Part shown: in pieces, positions 27,169 through 37,042 of the stretch | How positions within the stretch are numbered: the first letter of the stretch is position 1 | Layout: every line of letters begins with the position of its first letter | From: Dechloromonas sp. CZR5 | Lineage (GTDB): Bacteria; Pseudomonadota; Gammaproteobacteria; Burkholderiales; Rhodocyclaceae | Assembly: GCF_008711155.1 (NCBI RefSeq) | Contig: NZ_VUYQ01000001.1 | Span: 248,001-312,000 of the forward strand | Direction: 5' to 3' | DNA length: 64,000 nucleotides | Notes under the pieces: model-generated | Database searches by the model: none | What the model was told of the DNA's origin: nothing | The model's input: only the letters and a program-made list of their open reading frames with translations | Made by a program: the position numbers and the translations under genes

Positions 27169-28154
27169 AGATCACGCTGCTCGGGGCCGGCGCATGGGGT
27201 ACCGCGCTGGCGATTGCCTTTGCCGGCAAGCATGCGGTGACCCTATGGTCGCGTGAAGAAGACGTGGCGGCGGAGTTGTTGTCCAGCCGCGAAAATCGAC
27301 GTTTCTTCCCGGGTTATCGGCTACCGGAGTCGGTAGCGGTTTCGACCGACTTTGCCGCGGCCGTAGCCGGAGCGGAGTTGCTGGTCATCGCGACGCCGAC
27401 TGCCGGGTTGCGGCCGACGGCGGAGCGTCTCAAGGAACTGGGTTGCAGTACGCCGGTTATTTGGGTTTGCAAAGGTTTCGAGGCAGGCAGCGGCAAGCTG
27501 CCGCACCAGGTGGTCGGCGAGGTGCTGGGCCAGACGGTGCTTTGCGGTGCTTTGTCCGGACCGAGCTTTGCCGAGGAAGTGGCAGCCGGCCAGCCGACGG
27601 CCGTTGCGCTTGCCGCCAACGATCCGGCATTCGCTCGCGAGGCAGCGCGTCAGCTGCATACAACGCGCCTGCGTATCTACGCCAATGACGATCTGATCGG
27701 CGTCGAGGTCGGCGGTGCGGTCAAGAACGTGCTGGCAATTGCCACTGGTGTTTGCGACGGCCTCGGTTTGGGCCTGAATTCCCGCGCCGCGCTGATGACC
27801 AGAGGGCTGGCCGAAATCGCCCGCCTGGGGCTGGCCTTGGGCGCCGACCGCCAGACCTTCATGGGCCTGGCCGGCATGGGCGACCTGATCCTGACCTGTA
27901 CCGGCGACCTGTCGCGCAACCGGCGCGTTGGTCTGGCGCTGGCACAGAACAAGTTGCTGCCGCAGATACTGGAGGAGCTGGGGCATGTCGCGGAAGGTGT
28001 CTATACCGCGCGCGAAGTTGATCGGCTGTCGAAGACGCTTGCCGTCGATATGCCTATCGGTGTTGCCGTCGCTGCCGTTCTCGACGGCCGTCTGACGGCA
28101 GCGCAGGCGGTGGAGCAGCTGATGGCGCGCGACCCGCGCGAAGAGCTGGCTTAG
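27165..28154 (+). CDS. gpsA: NAD(P)H-dependent glycerol-3-phosphate dehydrogenase
   Basis: The 329-residue enzyme reduces dihydroxyacetone phosphate to sn-glycerol 3-phosphate for phospholipid synthesis. LLGAGAWGTALAIAFA is the Rossmann motif (GxGxxG), VGGAVKNVLAIATGVCDGLGLGLN contains the catalytic lysine, and GLAGMGDLILTCTGDLSRNRRVG is the substrate loop. The ATG at 27165 overlaps the stop of the SH3 gene; earlier in-frame sequence belongs to that gene's shadow. Its end overlaps trmL on the other strand by four bases. Confidence 0.96.
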   Translation: MKITLLGAGAWGTALAIAFAGKHAVTLWSREEDVAAELLSSRENRRFFPGYRLPESVAVSTDFAAAVAGAELLVIATPTAGLRPTAERLKELGCSTPVIWVCKGFEAGSGKLPHQVVGEVLGQTVLCGALSGPSFAEEVAAGQPTAVALAANDPAFAREAARQLHTTRLRIYANDDLIGVEVGGAVKNVLAIATGVCDGLGLGLNSRAALMTRGLAEIARLGLALGADRQTFMGLAGMGDLILTCTGDLSRNRRVGLALAQNKLLPQILEELGHVAEGVYTAREVDRLSKTLAVDMPIGVAVAAVLDGRLTAAQAVEQLMARDPREELA

Positions 28155-28615
28155 GTCGTTCCGGGGAAGCCAAGCTGCCGCCAGGCTTCGAAGACGGTGA
28201 CGGCAGCAGCATTGGACAGGTTCAGCGAACGTTGTCCCTCCAGCATGGGCAGGCGCAGGCGGTTTTCCTGGTTGAACTCGGCCATGATCTCGGGCGGCAG
28301 GCCGCTGGTCTCCCGCCCGAATACAAAGACATCGTTTTCCAGAAACGTCGTGGTGTAAGGGCTGGCCTTGCCCTTGGTCGTCATGGCGAACAGGCGTCGG
28401 CCGGCGAGGGCCTGCTTGCACGCCGCCCAGTCGGCATAGCGCGCGACACGAGCGTACTCGTGGTAATCGAGTCCGGCTCGGCGGCACGACTTGTCGCTGA
28501 TGTCGAACCCGAGCGGTTCGACCAGATGCAGTTCCGCCCCGGTATTGGCGCACATGCGAATGATGTTGCCGGTATTGGGGGGGATTTCCGGCTGAAAAAG
28601 AACGACGGCGAACAC
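28151..28615 (-). CDS. trmL: tRNA (cytidine/uridine-2'-O-)-methyltransferase TrmL
   Basis: The 154-residue SPOUT enzyme methylates the wobble ribose (position 34) of tRNA-Leu isoacceptors. VVLFQPEIPPNTGNIIRMCANTG, VFGRETSGLP and LNLSNAAAVTVFEAWRQ are the knot motifs that bind S-adenosylmethionine. I use a GTG start at 28615, which reproduces the family N-terminus and length; the in-frame extension to 28810 lies inside comF on another frame. It follows comF on the same strand by 44 bases. Confidence 0.93.
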   Translation of the reverse strand: MFAVVLFQPEIPPNTGNIIRMCANTGAELHLVEPLGFDISDKSCRRAGLDYHEYARVARYADWAACKQALAGRRLFAMTTKGKASPYTTTFLENDVFVFGRETSGLPPEIMAEFNQENRLRLPMLEGQRSLNLSNAAAVTVFEAWRQLGFPGTT

Positions 28616-28659
28616 GCAGCGATATTCCTGAATTGAGGGTGGCGGATTAAAGCATGAAT

Positions 28660-29376
28660 TCAGTGCTTGAACGCACGGGCCGCGACGGCAACGGTCACCG
28701 AGCGGGCTCCATGAATTTTCAGGGTACGGGCACATTCGTTGGCCGTGGCCCCGGTGGTCATCACATCGTCGATCAGCAGCAAGCGCTGCTGGCTGAGGTC
28801 GCCCCCGCATTCGAATGCGCCGCGCACATTGCGCAGGCGCTCCTTGTCCGTCAGATCGGCCTGGGAGGGCGTGGCGCGCGTGCGCACAAGCGTTTGAAGG
28901 TCGACCGGGAGGTCGAGCAGTGCGCCGAGCGCCTTGGCGATTTCGCCCGCTTGATTGAAGCCGCGCTCGCGCAAGCGATCAACGTGCAGCGGGAGGGGAA
29001 CTATCCGGTCGCAAGCATGGTCTGTGAGGCTGACTTGCATTTGTGCCGCGAACCATTGGGCGAGTGCCAGCTGATGCCCGTATTTCAGGGCATGAATGAC
29101 GCGGTCGAGAGGAAAGTCGTAGCGGAATGCCGCGACGGTCCGGTCGAAATGAGGCGGGTCTTTCAGGCAGGCACCGCAGCGTTCCCCATGGGTGGTCCGG
29201 TCGGCACAGATGGGGCAGGTTCGGGGTGGCGGCAGTGGAAGGTCGGATCGGCAAGGCGGGCAAATCGCTTCGTTGTTGCTGTCGGCGCCGCAAAGCAGGC
29301 AACTGCCCGGCAAGAGCCGGGTGGCTATGCGACGGCTGGCTGCCTTGATAAGAGACGGGTAGGGTAAAATTGACAT
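28660..29376 (-). CDS. comF: ComF-family phosphoribosyltransferase-like protein
   Basis: About 238 residues. An N-terminal zinc-finger region ([26 protein letters not shown], residues 25-75) is followed by a PRTase domain with the PRPP loop [17 protein letters not shown] near the C-terminus. ComF proteins (ComFC/GntX) assist DNA uptake or use of DNA as nutrient; the exact role is unsettled. Two starts are possible, 29376 (chosen, RBS-like CGGA) and 29403. Both fall inside the divergent bioB promoter, so expression of the two genes may interfere. Type IV pilus genes near 44-47 kb would fit a competence role. Confidence 0.88.
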   Translation of the reverse strand: MSILPYPSLIKAASRRIATRLLPGSCLLCGADSNNEAICPPCRSDLPLPPPRTCPICADRTTHGERCGACLKDPPHFDRTVAAFRYDFPLDRVIHALKYGHQLALAQWFAAQMQVSLTDHACDRIVPLPLHVDRLRERGFNQAGEIAKALGALLDLPVDLQTLVRTRATPSQADLTDKERLRNVRGAFECGGDLSQQRLLLIDDVMTTGATANECARTLKIHGARSVTVAVAARAFKH

Positions 29377-29399
29377 TCCGATGAACTGTCCGCGATAAT
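29370..29399 (+). promoter_or_regulatory. sigma-70-type promoter of bioB
   Basis: TTGACA (29370-29375) and GATAAT (29394-29399) are separated by 18 bases, predicting a start near 29406. A perfect 6-bp inverted repeat GATGCG-CTT-CGCATC (29411-29425) begins about five bases into the transcript and could be an operator or 5' hairpin. Confidence 0.65.
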
Positions 29400-29460
29400 T
29401 CATAATTACCGATGCGCTTCGCATCTGATTCTTATAGCATTTTCTCACGCAAGGCCTCTC

Positions 29461-30447
29461 ATGCAAGCTAGCTCCCTCGCCGCTGTTTCCTGTGATACCA
29501 AGTCCGCGACCAACGGCCGTCGCTGGGCTGTCGAGGATGTTCTCGCCCTCTACGACATGCCGCTGATGGATTTGATCTGGCGTGCCCAGGAAGTGCATCG
29601 CGAGCATTTCGATCCGAATGCCATTCAGCGTTCGACCTTGCTGTCGGTCAAGACCGGCGGTTGTTCGGAGGATTGCAGCTATTGCTCGCAGTCGGCGCGC
29701 TATGAGACGGATACCGCCCGCGAGCGCCTGATGCCGCTCGACGAAGTCGTCGCTGCCGCCAAGGCCGCCAAGGACAAGGGCGCTTCCCGCTTCTGCATGG
29801 GTGCCGCCTGGAAAGGTCCGAAGGACAACGATCTCGACCGCGTGCTGGACATGGTGCGTGAGGTGAAGGCCCTTGGCATGCAGACTTGCGTGACCCTCGG
29901 CATGCTCAAGGAAGGCCAGGCGGAAAAGCTCAAGGAAGCCGGTCTCGACTACTACAACCATAACCTGGATACCGACAAGGAGTTCTACGGCCAGGTCATC
30001 AAGACCCATACGCACGATGACCGCCTGGATACTCTGGATCAGGTGCGCGATGCCGGCATCAACGTCTGTTCGGGCGGCATTATCGGCATGGGCGAGTCCC
30101 GCAAGAACCGTGCGGCCCTGATCGTGCAACTGGCCAACCTGCCGAAGCCGCCGGAGTCCGTGCCGATCAACAATCTGGTCCCGATTCCGGGAACGCCGCT
30201 GGCCGACAACCCGCGTCTCGACCCGTTCGAGTTCGTACGCACCATCGCGGCTGCTCGCATCACCATGCCGACCTCCTGGGTGCGTCTGTCGGCCGGCCGC
30301 CAGGAGATGAGCGACGAGCTGCAGGCCCTGTGCTTCCTGGCTGGCGCCAACTCGATGTTCTACGGCGATTTTCTGCTGACCACCGGTAATCCGGACATCG
30401 AGCGGGACGATGCCTTGTTTGCCCGTTTGGGTATCAAGGCAGTTTGA
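29461..30447 (+). CDS. bioB: biotin synthase
   Basis: BioB (328 residues) inserts sulfur into dethiobiotin. [16 protein letters not shown] carries the radical-SAM CxxxCxxC cluster, and [14 protein letters not shown] and the late LTTGNP region contribute to the second [2Fe-2S] cluster and substrate binding. A strong predicted promoter is upstream. bioC begins inside its stop codon. The rest of the biotin pathway (bioA, bioD, bioF, bioH) is not in the window. Confidence 0.97.
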   Translation: MQASSLAAVSCDTKSATNGRRWAVEDVLALYDMPLMDLIWRAQEVHREHFDPNAIQRSTLLSVKTGGCSEDCSYCSQSARYETDTARERLMPLDEVVAAAKAAKDKGASRFCMGAAWKGPKDNDLDRVLDMVREVKALGMQTCVTLGMLKEGQAEKLKEAGLDYYNHNLDTDKEFYGQVIKTHTHDDRLDTLDQVRDAGINVCSGGIIGMGESRKNRAALIVQLANLPKPPESVPINNLVPIPGTPLADNPRLDPFEFVRTIAAARITMPTSWVRLSAGRQEMSDELQALCFLAGANSMFYGDFLLTTGNPDIERDDALFARLGIKAV

Positions 30448-31322
30448 GTGCTGGCTTCGTCGACCGGCAGCAGGTCGGTCGACGTTTCTCCCGCGTTGCC
30501 GGCGCCTATGCCGAGGCCGATTTTTTCGTCCGGGAGGTCGACGGGCGGATGCAGGAGCGTCTGGACTACGTCAGTCTCAAACCGAAACGGATACTCGATC
30601 TCGGATGCAGTCGGGGAGGCAGCTTTTCCGCCTTGATGACGCGCTATCCCGATGCGGAGCTGATTGGCCTGGACCTTTCTCCGGCCATGCTGCGCGCCGG
30701 GCGTTTGCAGCCGAGCGGATGGCGCCGTTGGTTGGGAGGCGGAAAAAAATCAGACCCCTGGCGTCTCGCGGCAGATGCCGCCCAGCTTCCGTTGGCCGCC
30801 CGTTCGACCGCGCTGGTCTGGTCCAATCTCCTGCTGCACTGGCTGGATGATCCGATTCCGGCATTGGCCGAGGCGCATCGGGTTCTGGAGGTCGGCGGAC
30901 TGCTGATGTTCTCGACGCTGGGTCCGGATACGCTCAAGGAGCTGCGTTCGGCATTCGGTGACGGTTATGCCCACACCCAGCGTTTTGCCGACATGCACGA
31001 TCTTGGCGATATGCTGGTCGGCTGTGGTTTTGCCGATCCGGTGATGGATATGGAGGTCATCACGCTGACCTACGACGATCTTGATGCGATGCTCACCGAA
31101 TTGCGAGCTGCCGGTTCGATGTGCGCCATGAAAGATCGCCGCCACGGGCTGACGGGCCGCCAGGCCTGGGCGACGGCGCGTGCCGCCTACGAACGGTTGC
31201 GGCAGGACGGCAAGCTTCCTGCCACGTTCGAGATTGTCTATGGCCACGCCTGGAAAGCCGCACCGAAGCAGACGCCCGATGGTCGGGCAATCGTGCGTTT
31301 CGACTTGCCGCGCAAGGGCTGA
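30444..31322 (+). CDS. bioC: malonyl-ACP O-methyltransferase BioC
   Basis: The 292-residue SAM-dependent methyltransferase caps malonyl-ACP so that fatty-acid synthesis can build the pimeloyl chain of biotin. [27 protein letters not shown] is the BioC N-terminus, [15 protein letters not shown] the SAM motif I, and LLHWLDDP with [18 protein letters not shown] is highly typical. The start is a TTG that overlaps the bioB TGA by three bases, which implies translational coupling. Confidence 0.94.
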   Translation: MSAGFVDRQQVGRRFSRVAGAYAEADFFVREVDGRMQERLDYVSLKPKRILDLGCSRGGSFSALMTRYPDAELIGLDLSPAMLRAGRLQPSGWRRWLGGGKKSDPWRLAADAAQLPLAARSTALVWSNLLLHWLDDPIPALAEAHRVLEVGGLLMFSTLGPDTLKELRSAFGDGYAHTQRFADMHDLGDMLVGCGFADPVMDMEVITLTYDDLDAMLTELRAAGSMCAMKDRRHGLTGRQAWATARAAYERLRQDGKLPATFEIVYGHAWKAAPKQTPDGRAIVRFDLPRKG

Positions 31323-31333
31323 ACGTCCGGCGC

Positions 31334-31999
31334 TTACTCCGGCTTCTGCTTGAAGAATTTGACCGGTTTGGCCGTCGCGAAGCGCGGCACCGGGATGGCC
31401 TTGCGGCGGCGCTCCCGAACTCGCCAGCCGAGCAGCAGGGCAACGGCGACCGAGTACCCCAGAGGCCATAGCAAGGCGGTTGCCTTGACCAGCCAGAAGT
31501 AATGTACGCAAGCCAGAATACTGATCAGGTAGATGTTGCGATGCAGCTCCTGCCACTTGCGTCCGCCCAGCTTGCGGATAGCCCATTGGTTTGACGTCAC
31601 CGCCAGCGGTACAAGCAGCACAAACGCTGCGAAGCCGACGGTGACGAAGGGGCGTTTGGCGATATCGCGGGCGATGTCGGTGATTTCGAAGGCATGATCG
31701 AAGCCGATGAACGACAGGAAGTGCAAGCCGGCGTAGAAAAAGCAGAACAGACCGAGCATCCGGCGCAGGCGGGTCAGCCAATGCCATCCTGTGATTGTCC
31801 GTAGCGGAGTCACGCACAAGGTGATGAGCAGCAGGTTGAAGGTCCAGATGCCGGTCCATCGTTGTACGAACTCGACCGGGTTGGGGCCGAAGTCGCCGGT
31901 ATAGGCAGCCCAGCCCAGGCGGACGAGGGGCAACAGGCAGATCAGGAAGAGCGCGACCTTGATCCGGGCGAGCTGTCGGGCGTTGGGTGTAGGGGGCAT
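31334..31999 (-). CDS. msrQ: MsrQ, heme-binding membrane subunit of periplasmic methionine sulfoxide reductase
   Basis: The 221-residue membrane protein (YedZ family, six helices) passes electrons from the quinone pool to MsrP. WTGIWTFNLLLITLCVTPLRTITGW and RRMLGLFCFFYAGLHFLSFIGFD carry conserved histidines for heme b, and WQELHRNIYLISILACVHYFW holds further histidine ligands. The start at 31999 is one base after the msrP stop. The C-terminus is basic. Convergent with bioC. Confidence 0.94.
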   Translation of the reverse strand: MPPTPNARQLARIKVALFLICLLPLVRLGWAAYTGDFGPNPVEFVQRWTGIWTFNLLLITLCVTPLRTITGWHWLTRLRRMLGLFCFFYAGLHFLSFIGFDHAFEITDIARDIAKRPFVTVGFAAFVLLVPLAVTSNQWAIRKLGGRKWQELHRNIYLISILACVHYFWLVKATALLWPLGYSVAVALLLGWRVRERRRKAIPVPRFATAKPVKFFKQKPE

Positions 32000-32000
32000 G

Positions 32001-32954
32001 TCAGAAATGTTTGCGCAGGTCCATGCCAGCATACAGGCTGGCCACTTGTTCCGCATAGCCATTGAAAGGCAGCGTCTTGCGCTTGAAGAACTCGCCCAGG
32101 CGACGCTCGTGGCTCTGGCTCCAGCGTCTGTGAGGAACGTCTGGATTAACGTTTGAGTAAAAACCGTATTCTTCCGGACCGGCCTTGGTCCACGTAGTTT
32201 CCGGCTGTTTCTCGACGAAGCGGATGCGGACAATCGATTTGGCGCCCTTGAAGCCGTATTTCCAGGGAACGACCAGTCTGATCGGCGCGCCGTTCTGCTT
32301 GGGCATTGTCTCACCGTACATGCCGACGGCCAGGATGGTCAGCGGGTGCAATGCTTCATCCAGGCGGATCGCCTCCATGTAGGGCCAGTCGAGGAAGGGA
32401 ATCCGTGTGAAGGGCATCTGCTCGGGATCGGAGAGCGTCCAGAATTCGACAAACTTGGCGTTGCCGGTGGGTTCGACGCGCTTGAGCAGTTCGCTGAAAG
32501 GAAAGCCGGCCCAGGGGATGACGGCGCTCCAGCCTTCAACGCAGCGCATGCGGTAGATGCGTTCCTCCAGGGGAGCCCATTTCAGGATGTCTTCGATGGC
32601 GAAAGTTTTCGCTGTTTTGACCTCGCCATCGACAGTGATGCTCCATGGGCGTGTCCGGAGCCGGTGGGCGTGCTTGGCCGGGCTTTCCTTGTCGGGGCCG
32701 AATTCATAGAAATTGCCGTAGCCGGTGACCGATTTGAGAGGCGTCGCTTTCTCGTCCGTGAGCGAAAGCGGGCTGCTTTGCAGTTTGCCCAGGCTGGCGC
32801 CCGGCACACTGTCCAAGGGGTTTCCGTGAGCCATGCCCAGAGCGCCGGCACCACCGGCCAATAGCAAGGTCTGGATGAATTTCCGGCGCGCGGCGTAGTG
32901 TGCAGGGTCGGTGATGTCTGAAGGAGGGATGTCGTGAGGGTGGCGGATCAGCAT
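32001..32954 (-). CDS. msrP: MsrP, molybdopterin-dependent methionine sulfoxide reductase
   Basis: The 317-residue periplasmic catalytic subunit (YedY) repairs oxidised methionine in envelope proteins. A Tat signal (RRKFIQTLLLAGGAGALG, about residues 23-42) exports the folded, Moco-loaded enzyme. The cysteine in MRCVEGWSAVIPWAG ligates molybdenum, and GAPIRLVVPWKYGFKGAKSIVRI is the conserved cofactor-binding stretch. It is first in an msrPQ operon. Mog at 6.1 kb supplies a step of its cofactor synthesis. Confidence 0.96.
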   Translation of the reverse strand: MLIRHPHDIPPSDITDPAHYAARRKFIQTLLLAGGAGALGMAHGNPLDSVPGASLGKLQSSPLSLTDEKATPLKSVTGYGNFYEFGPDKESPAKHAHRLRTRPWSITVDGEVKTAKTFAIEDILKWAPLEERIYRMRCVEGWSAVIPWAGFPFSELLKRVEPTGNAKFVEFWTLSDPEQMPFTRIPFLDWPYMEAIRLDEALHPLTILAVGMYGETMPKQNGAPIRLVVPWKYGFKGAKSIVRIRFVEKQPETTWTKAGPEEYGFYSNVNPDVPHRRWSQSHERRLGEFFKRKTLPFNGYAEQVASLYAGMDLRKHF

Positions 32955-33052
32955 GTCAGTTCCCGAAAGCGGTGTACTGATTGGTCGGCGATCGACGCAA
33001 TTTCTTACAGTTGCTTCCGTGTTGCCTTGTGACCACTCTCGAGGTGGGACGT

Positions 33053-33895
33053 TCAGCCACCCAGCGTAGCGTACAACGCTTCGATGTCTTCCCTGGCTTC
33101 GGTCAGCAGGTCGATATAGCGTTCGCGATCGGCTGTTCGGGCCGCTTCCTCGGTAGGTGACAAGGAGGGGCCGGGAAGCCAGCTCATGTCGTCGTCCGCC
33201 AGCAGGTTCGCAAAATGCAGCGCATCACACACCGTACAGGGCACCTCTACCCGCTGCAGGTGCTCGTGGTCGCGCACGGCCAGTATGATCTGCTCCGGCA
33301 TGCCCAGAATATGCAAGAGGCTTTCGCCGATGCTTTCATGCCAGCCGGCGAGCAGTTCCAGCATGGCTTCCGGGGTGTCGCGGTATTCCGCGTATTCAGC
33401 AGCGCGGTACAGCAGGTAGAAAATGCCGATGTTGTGTACCAGGCCTGCCAGCATGGCATCGTCGGGATTGATTCGACCCAGGCGGCGAGCGAGGACGCGC
33501 GCAATGGCGGCAACGTGGATGGCGTGCTCCCAGGTCGCCCGCGAAATCTTGTTGTAGGCCGACAGGTTGCGCGACTTGAGCATCTGCTCCAGGGCAACGG
33601 CCAAGGAAGTCGTGCGTACCACCTCGAAGCCCAATCGCGACACGGCCGCATCCAGGTCGGTGATTGTCGTTCCCGAGGGGTTGTAGGCGACTGAGTTGGC
33701 GAGCCGCAACAGTTTGCTTGAAATCAACGGCTCGGCACTGATCGCGCGAACGACCAGCGGGATGCCAACCATCGGGTCGCGTAACGTGTCGCGAACCATC
33801 ATGGCGGCATCCATGCATGTCGGGAAGTTCACATCGCCCGACAGGTCGCGGGCGATGTCTTCCAGAATACGGAAATGAGAAAAGCCGCTTGTCAT
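33053..33895 (-). CDS. HDOD-domain protein
   Basis: The 280-residue protein consists mainly of an HDOD domain (about 15-230): PLVVRAISAEPLISSKLLRLANSVAYNPSGTTITDLDAAVSRLGFEVVRTTSLAVAL is the characteristic helical hairpin block, and HNIGIFYLL is where active HD phosphodiesterases would have HD; here HN suggests no classical metal site. HDOD proteins act in signalling, often with c-di-GMP or kinase pathways, but their biochemistry is poorly known. It starts one base after the CBS gene's stop, so the two are coupled. Confidence 0.88.
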   Translation of the reverse strand: MTSGFSHFRILEDIARDLSGDVNFPTCMDAAMMVRDTLRDPMVGIPLVVRAISAEPLISSKLLRLANSVAYNPSGTTITDLDAAVSRLGFEVVRTTSLAVALEQMLKSRNLSAYNKISRATWEHAIHVAAIARVLARRLGRINPDDAMLAGLVHNIGIFYLLYRAAEYAEYRDTPEAMLELLAGWHESIGESLLHILGMPEQIILAVRDHEHLQRVEVPCTVCDALHFANLLADDDMSWLPGPSLSPTEEAARTADRERYIDLLTEAREDIEALYATLGG

Positions 33896-33896
33896 C

Positions 33897-34328
33897 TCAG
33901 CCGGCGATGTAGCGCTCCAGTTGGTCGATCAGGAATTTCTGGTCGCTGATGGTTTCCTTGACCAGGTCGCCGATCGAAATCATGCCCGTTACGCTCCCGT
34001 CCTCGGAAAGTACAGGCAGGTGGCGGAAGCGCTTCTCGGTCATCAATGCCATGCATTCGTCCATGGTGGTACCGGGTGTGACGTAGGCGACGCGATCGCT
34101 CATGATTTCCCGAACGAGCGTTTCCTTGGAGCTCTTGCCTTGCAGGATGATCTTGCGTGCGTAGTCGCGCTCGGAAAAGATGCCGACCAGTTGCTCGCCT
34201 TCAAGCACGAGCAGCGCGCCGACGTCGTGTTGGGCCATGACGGTTAGTGCGTGAAACACCGTATCTCTGGGGGTGACGACTGCCAGGGGGCGGGTGCGAC
34301 TGGCAAGGAGTTGTTTGAGCGTTTTCAT
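33897..34328 (-). CDS. tandem CBS-domain protein
   Basis: The protein of 143 residues is a single pair of CBS motifs. The first covers about residues 10-62 (AVVTPRDTVFHALTVMAQHDVGALLVLEGEQLVGIFSERDYARKI), the second about 73-130 (VTPGTTMDECMALMTEKRFRHLPVLSEDGSVTGMISIGDLVK). Free-standing CBS pairs bind adenine nucleotides (AMP, ATP, sometimes NADH) and regulate partners. The immediately downstream HDOD gene, one base away, is the obvious candidate partner. Confidence 0.92.
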   Translation of the reverse strand: MKTLKQLLASRTRPLAVVTPRDTVFHALTVMAQHDVGALLVLEGEQLVGIFSERDYARKIILQGKSSKETLVREIMSDRVAYVTPGTTMDECMALMTEKRFRHLPVLSEDGSVTGMISIGDLVKETISDQKFLIDQLERYIAG

Positions 34329-34404
34329 TGGTTTTGTCTCCTGATCCGAGGTGGGATGGAGTGCTCAGTCTATGCCGCGCGGCCTGGCATGCCAAGCGCC
34401 GAAA

Positions 34405-34434
34405 AACAAAAAGGCAGCCGGAGCTGCCTTTTTC
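34405..34434 (-). terminator. terminator downstream of cytochrome c4
   Basis: AAGGCAGC/GCTGCCTT with a CGGA loop (34411-34430) and a T-rich tail on the minus strand (A-run 34401-34412). It separates the cytochrome gene from the CBS-HDOD pair. Confidence 0.8.
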
Positions 34435-34449
34435 TGAAGCAAAGCCGGA

Positions 34450-35085
34450 TTAGCGCAGGCCGGCGGCGTACTCGGATACGGCCTTGATCTCGACGTCGGA
34501 GAGCTTGGCGGCGATCATGCGCATCATCTTTTCCGGGTCGTTGGCGCGTTCTTCGGTACGGAAGGTCTTCAGCTGGGCTTCGGTGTATTCCGGGAACTGG
34601 CCAGCCAGGCGCGGATACTGCGCCGGCAAACCGGCACCGGCCGGGCCGTGGCAACCGGCACAGGCCGGAACGCCCTTCTTGAAGTCACCCTGACGCCAGA
34701 GCTTCTGGCCCAGTGCGATCTGCTTCTCATCCTTGGCGGCAACCGGCTTCATCTTCTGGCTGGCAAACCAGGCGGCGACGTTCTTCATGTCGTCGTCGGA
34801 GAGCGCGGCAACCATGCCGCCCATGATCGGGTTGTTGCGGGCTGCCGGCTTGCCGTCGGCGGCCTTGAAGTTCTTCAATTGCTTGTAGATGTATTCTTCG
34901 ACTTGCCCGGCCAGGTTCGGGTTGGCCGAGGCGGCGCTGTTGCCATCGGCGCCATGGCAGGCGACACAGATGGTTTCAGCGATGACTTTGCCTTTGGCAG
35001 GGTCAGCCTTGGCTTTGGCTTCTTCGGAAGCGTGGGTGAGGAAACTGGTGGCAAGAAGAATTGCCATTGCCGCGGTACGAATCAT
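34450..35085 (-). CDS. diheme cytochrome c4
   Basis: The 211-residue periplasmic protein has a signal peptide ([13 protein letters not shown]) and two c-type heme domains. CVACH near residue 41 and CAGCH near residue 141 bind heme covalently; the methionines in NNPIMGGM and in MMRMIAA are likely axial ligands. Cytochromes c4 carry electrons to terminal oxidases or denitrification enzymes. It is divergent from engB, an arrangement common in betaproteobacteria. Confidence 0.93.
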   Translation of the reverse strand: MIRTAAMAILLATSFLTHASEEAKAKADPAKGKVIAETICVACHGADGNSAASANPNLAGQVEEYIYKQLKNFKAADGKPAARNNPIMGGMVAALSDDDMKNVAAWFASQKMKPVAAKDEKQIALGQKLWRQGDFKKGVPACAGCHGPAGAGLPAQYPRLAGQFPEYTEAQLKTFRTEERANDPEKMMRMIAAKLSDVEIKAVSEYAAGLR

Positions 35086-35193
35086 TTTCGAACTCCTAAT
35101 GCGCGTTTATGGGCGCTTTGGCCGGAACGGAAGTTACAAACCTGTTATTCTATATCACTTCCCCTTCTCCTAGGCGGGTCTTCGGAGTTTTTT

Positions 35194-35856
35194 ATGCCCT
35201 TGTTTCAGAACGCGGTCTTTTTGACGACCGTCGCCAATCTCCGCGATTTGCCTCAGGATGCTTTGCGCGAAGTTGCCTTCGCCGGTCGTTCCAATGCCGG
35301 AAAGTCCTCCGCCATCAATACCCTGGCCGGACGTGTCCGGCTGGCGTATGTCAGCAAGACGCCGGGCCGTACACAACACCTGAACTATTTCACCTTGGCC
35401 GAGGGCAAGTATTTTGTCGACCTGCCGGGCTATGGCTTCGCCAAGGCGCCAGAGGCGATACGCTCGCAATGGGAGGGGCTGATCGGTCCTTATCTCAGCA
35501 AACGCGATCAATTGGTCGGTTTGGTGGTCATCATGGATTCGCGCCGACCGTTTACCGAACTCGACGTCCGCCTGATCGACTGGTTCCGGCCAACCGGCCG
35601 GCCGATTCACATCATGCTCTCGAAGGCCGACAAGCTGAGCCGCCAGGAGCAGACCAAGGTGCTGCGCTCGGTGAAGGCGGAAATTGCGACCTGGGGCGAT
35701 GCCGAACTGTATTCGGTGCAGTTGTTCTCCAGCCTGAAGAAGACTGGTGTCGAAGAGGCCGAGCGGGTATTGGCCAGCTGGCTGGAGATCGAAATCAAGA
35801 CCAAGGAAAACAAAGAGCCCCCGGATAAGGGGGGTCCGGGGGCCAAAATGCCCTAA
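35194..35856 (+). CDS. engB: ribosome-biogenesis GTPase EngB/YihA
   Basis: The 220-residue GTPase has G1 GRSNAGKSS, the switch region [14 protein letters not shown]3 DLPGYGFAK and G4 LSKADK, all as in YihA, an essential 50S assembly factor. The start at 35194 gives the standard N-terminus ([12 protein letters not shown]); a much longer in-frame extension crosses the divergent cytochrome gene and is rejected. The last dozen codons ([12 protein letters not shown]) contain a strong hairpin and are not part of the conserved domain. Confidence 0.95.
   Translation: MPLFQNAVFLTTVANLRDLPQDALREVAFAGRSNAGKSSAINTLAGRVRLAYVSKTPGRTQHLNYFTLAEGKYFVDLPGYGFAKAPEAIRSQWEGLIGPYLSKRDQLVGLVVIMDSRRPFTELDVRLIDWFRPTGRPIHIMLSKADKLSRQEQTKVLRSVKAEIATWGDAELYSVQLFSSLKKTGVEEAERVLASWLEIEIKTKENKEPPDKGGPGAKMP
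35817..35843. other. GC-rich hairpin inside the 3' end of engB
   Basis: A perfect 9-bp stem GCCCCCGGA/TCCGGGGGC with the loop TAAGGGGGG lies within the last codons of engB. On the plus strand no T-run follows; on the minus strand TCTTTGTTTT follows. It could serve as a 3'-end stabiliser or a terminator against antisense transcription. Confidence 0.6.
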
Positions 35857-35971
35857 CGTAGTCAAGGCACCCGCTCAGGGAGGTGAAGCGGGAGACAGCG
35901 CGTGCCATCTGCGTACTCTGACGCGGGTCAAAGCGATAAGTTCCATGGTGTCCGAAAATTTTATTATCTGA

Positions 35972-36994
<1,023 letters not shown>

Positions 36995-37042
36995 GCGTGG
37001 CTTCGTCAATTATTGGGGCGGCTGCGGTCGCCCCTTGTCTTT

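Noticed and set aside
27321..28553. 410-residue minus-strand frame over gpsA and trmL
   Set aside because: It is antisense to gpsA and out of frame with trmL, both firmly assigned.
34648..35193. Long N-terminal extension of EngB
   Set aside because: It crosses the divergent cytochrome c4 gene; EngB homologues begin at the ATG at 35194.
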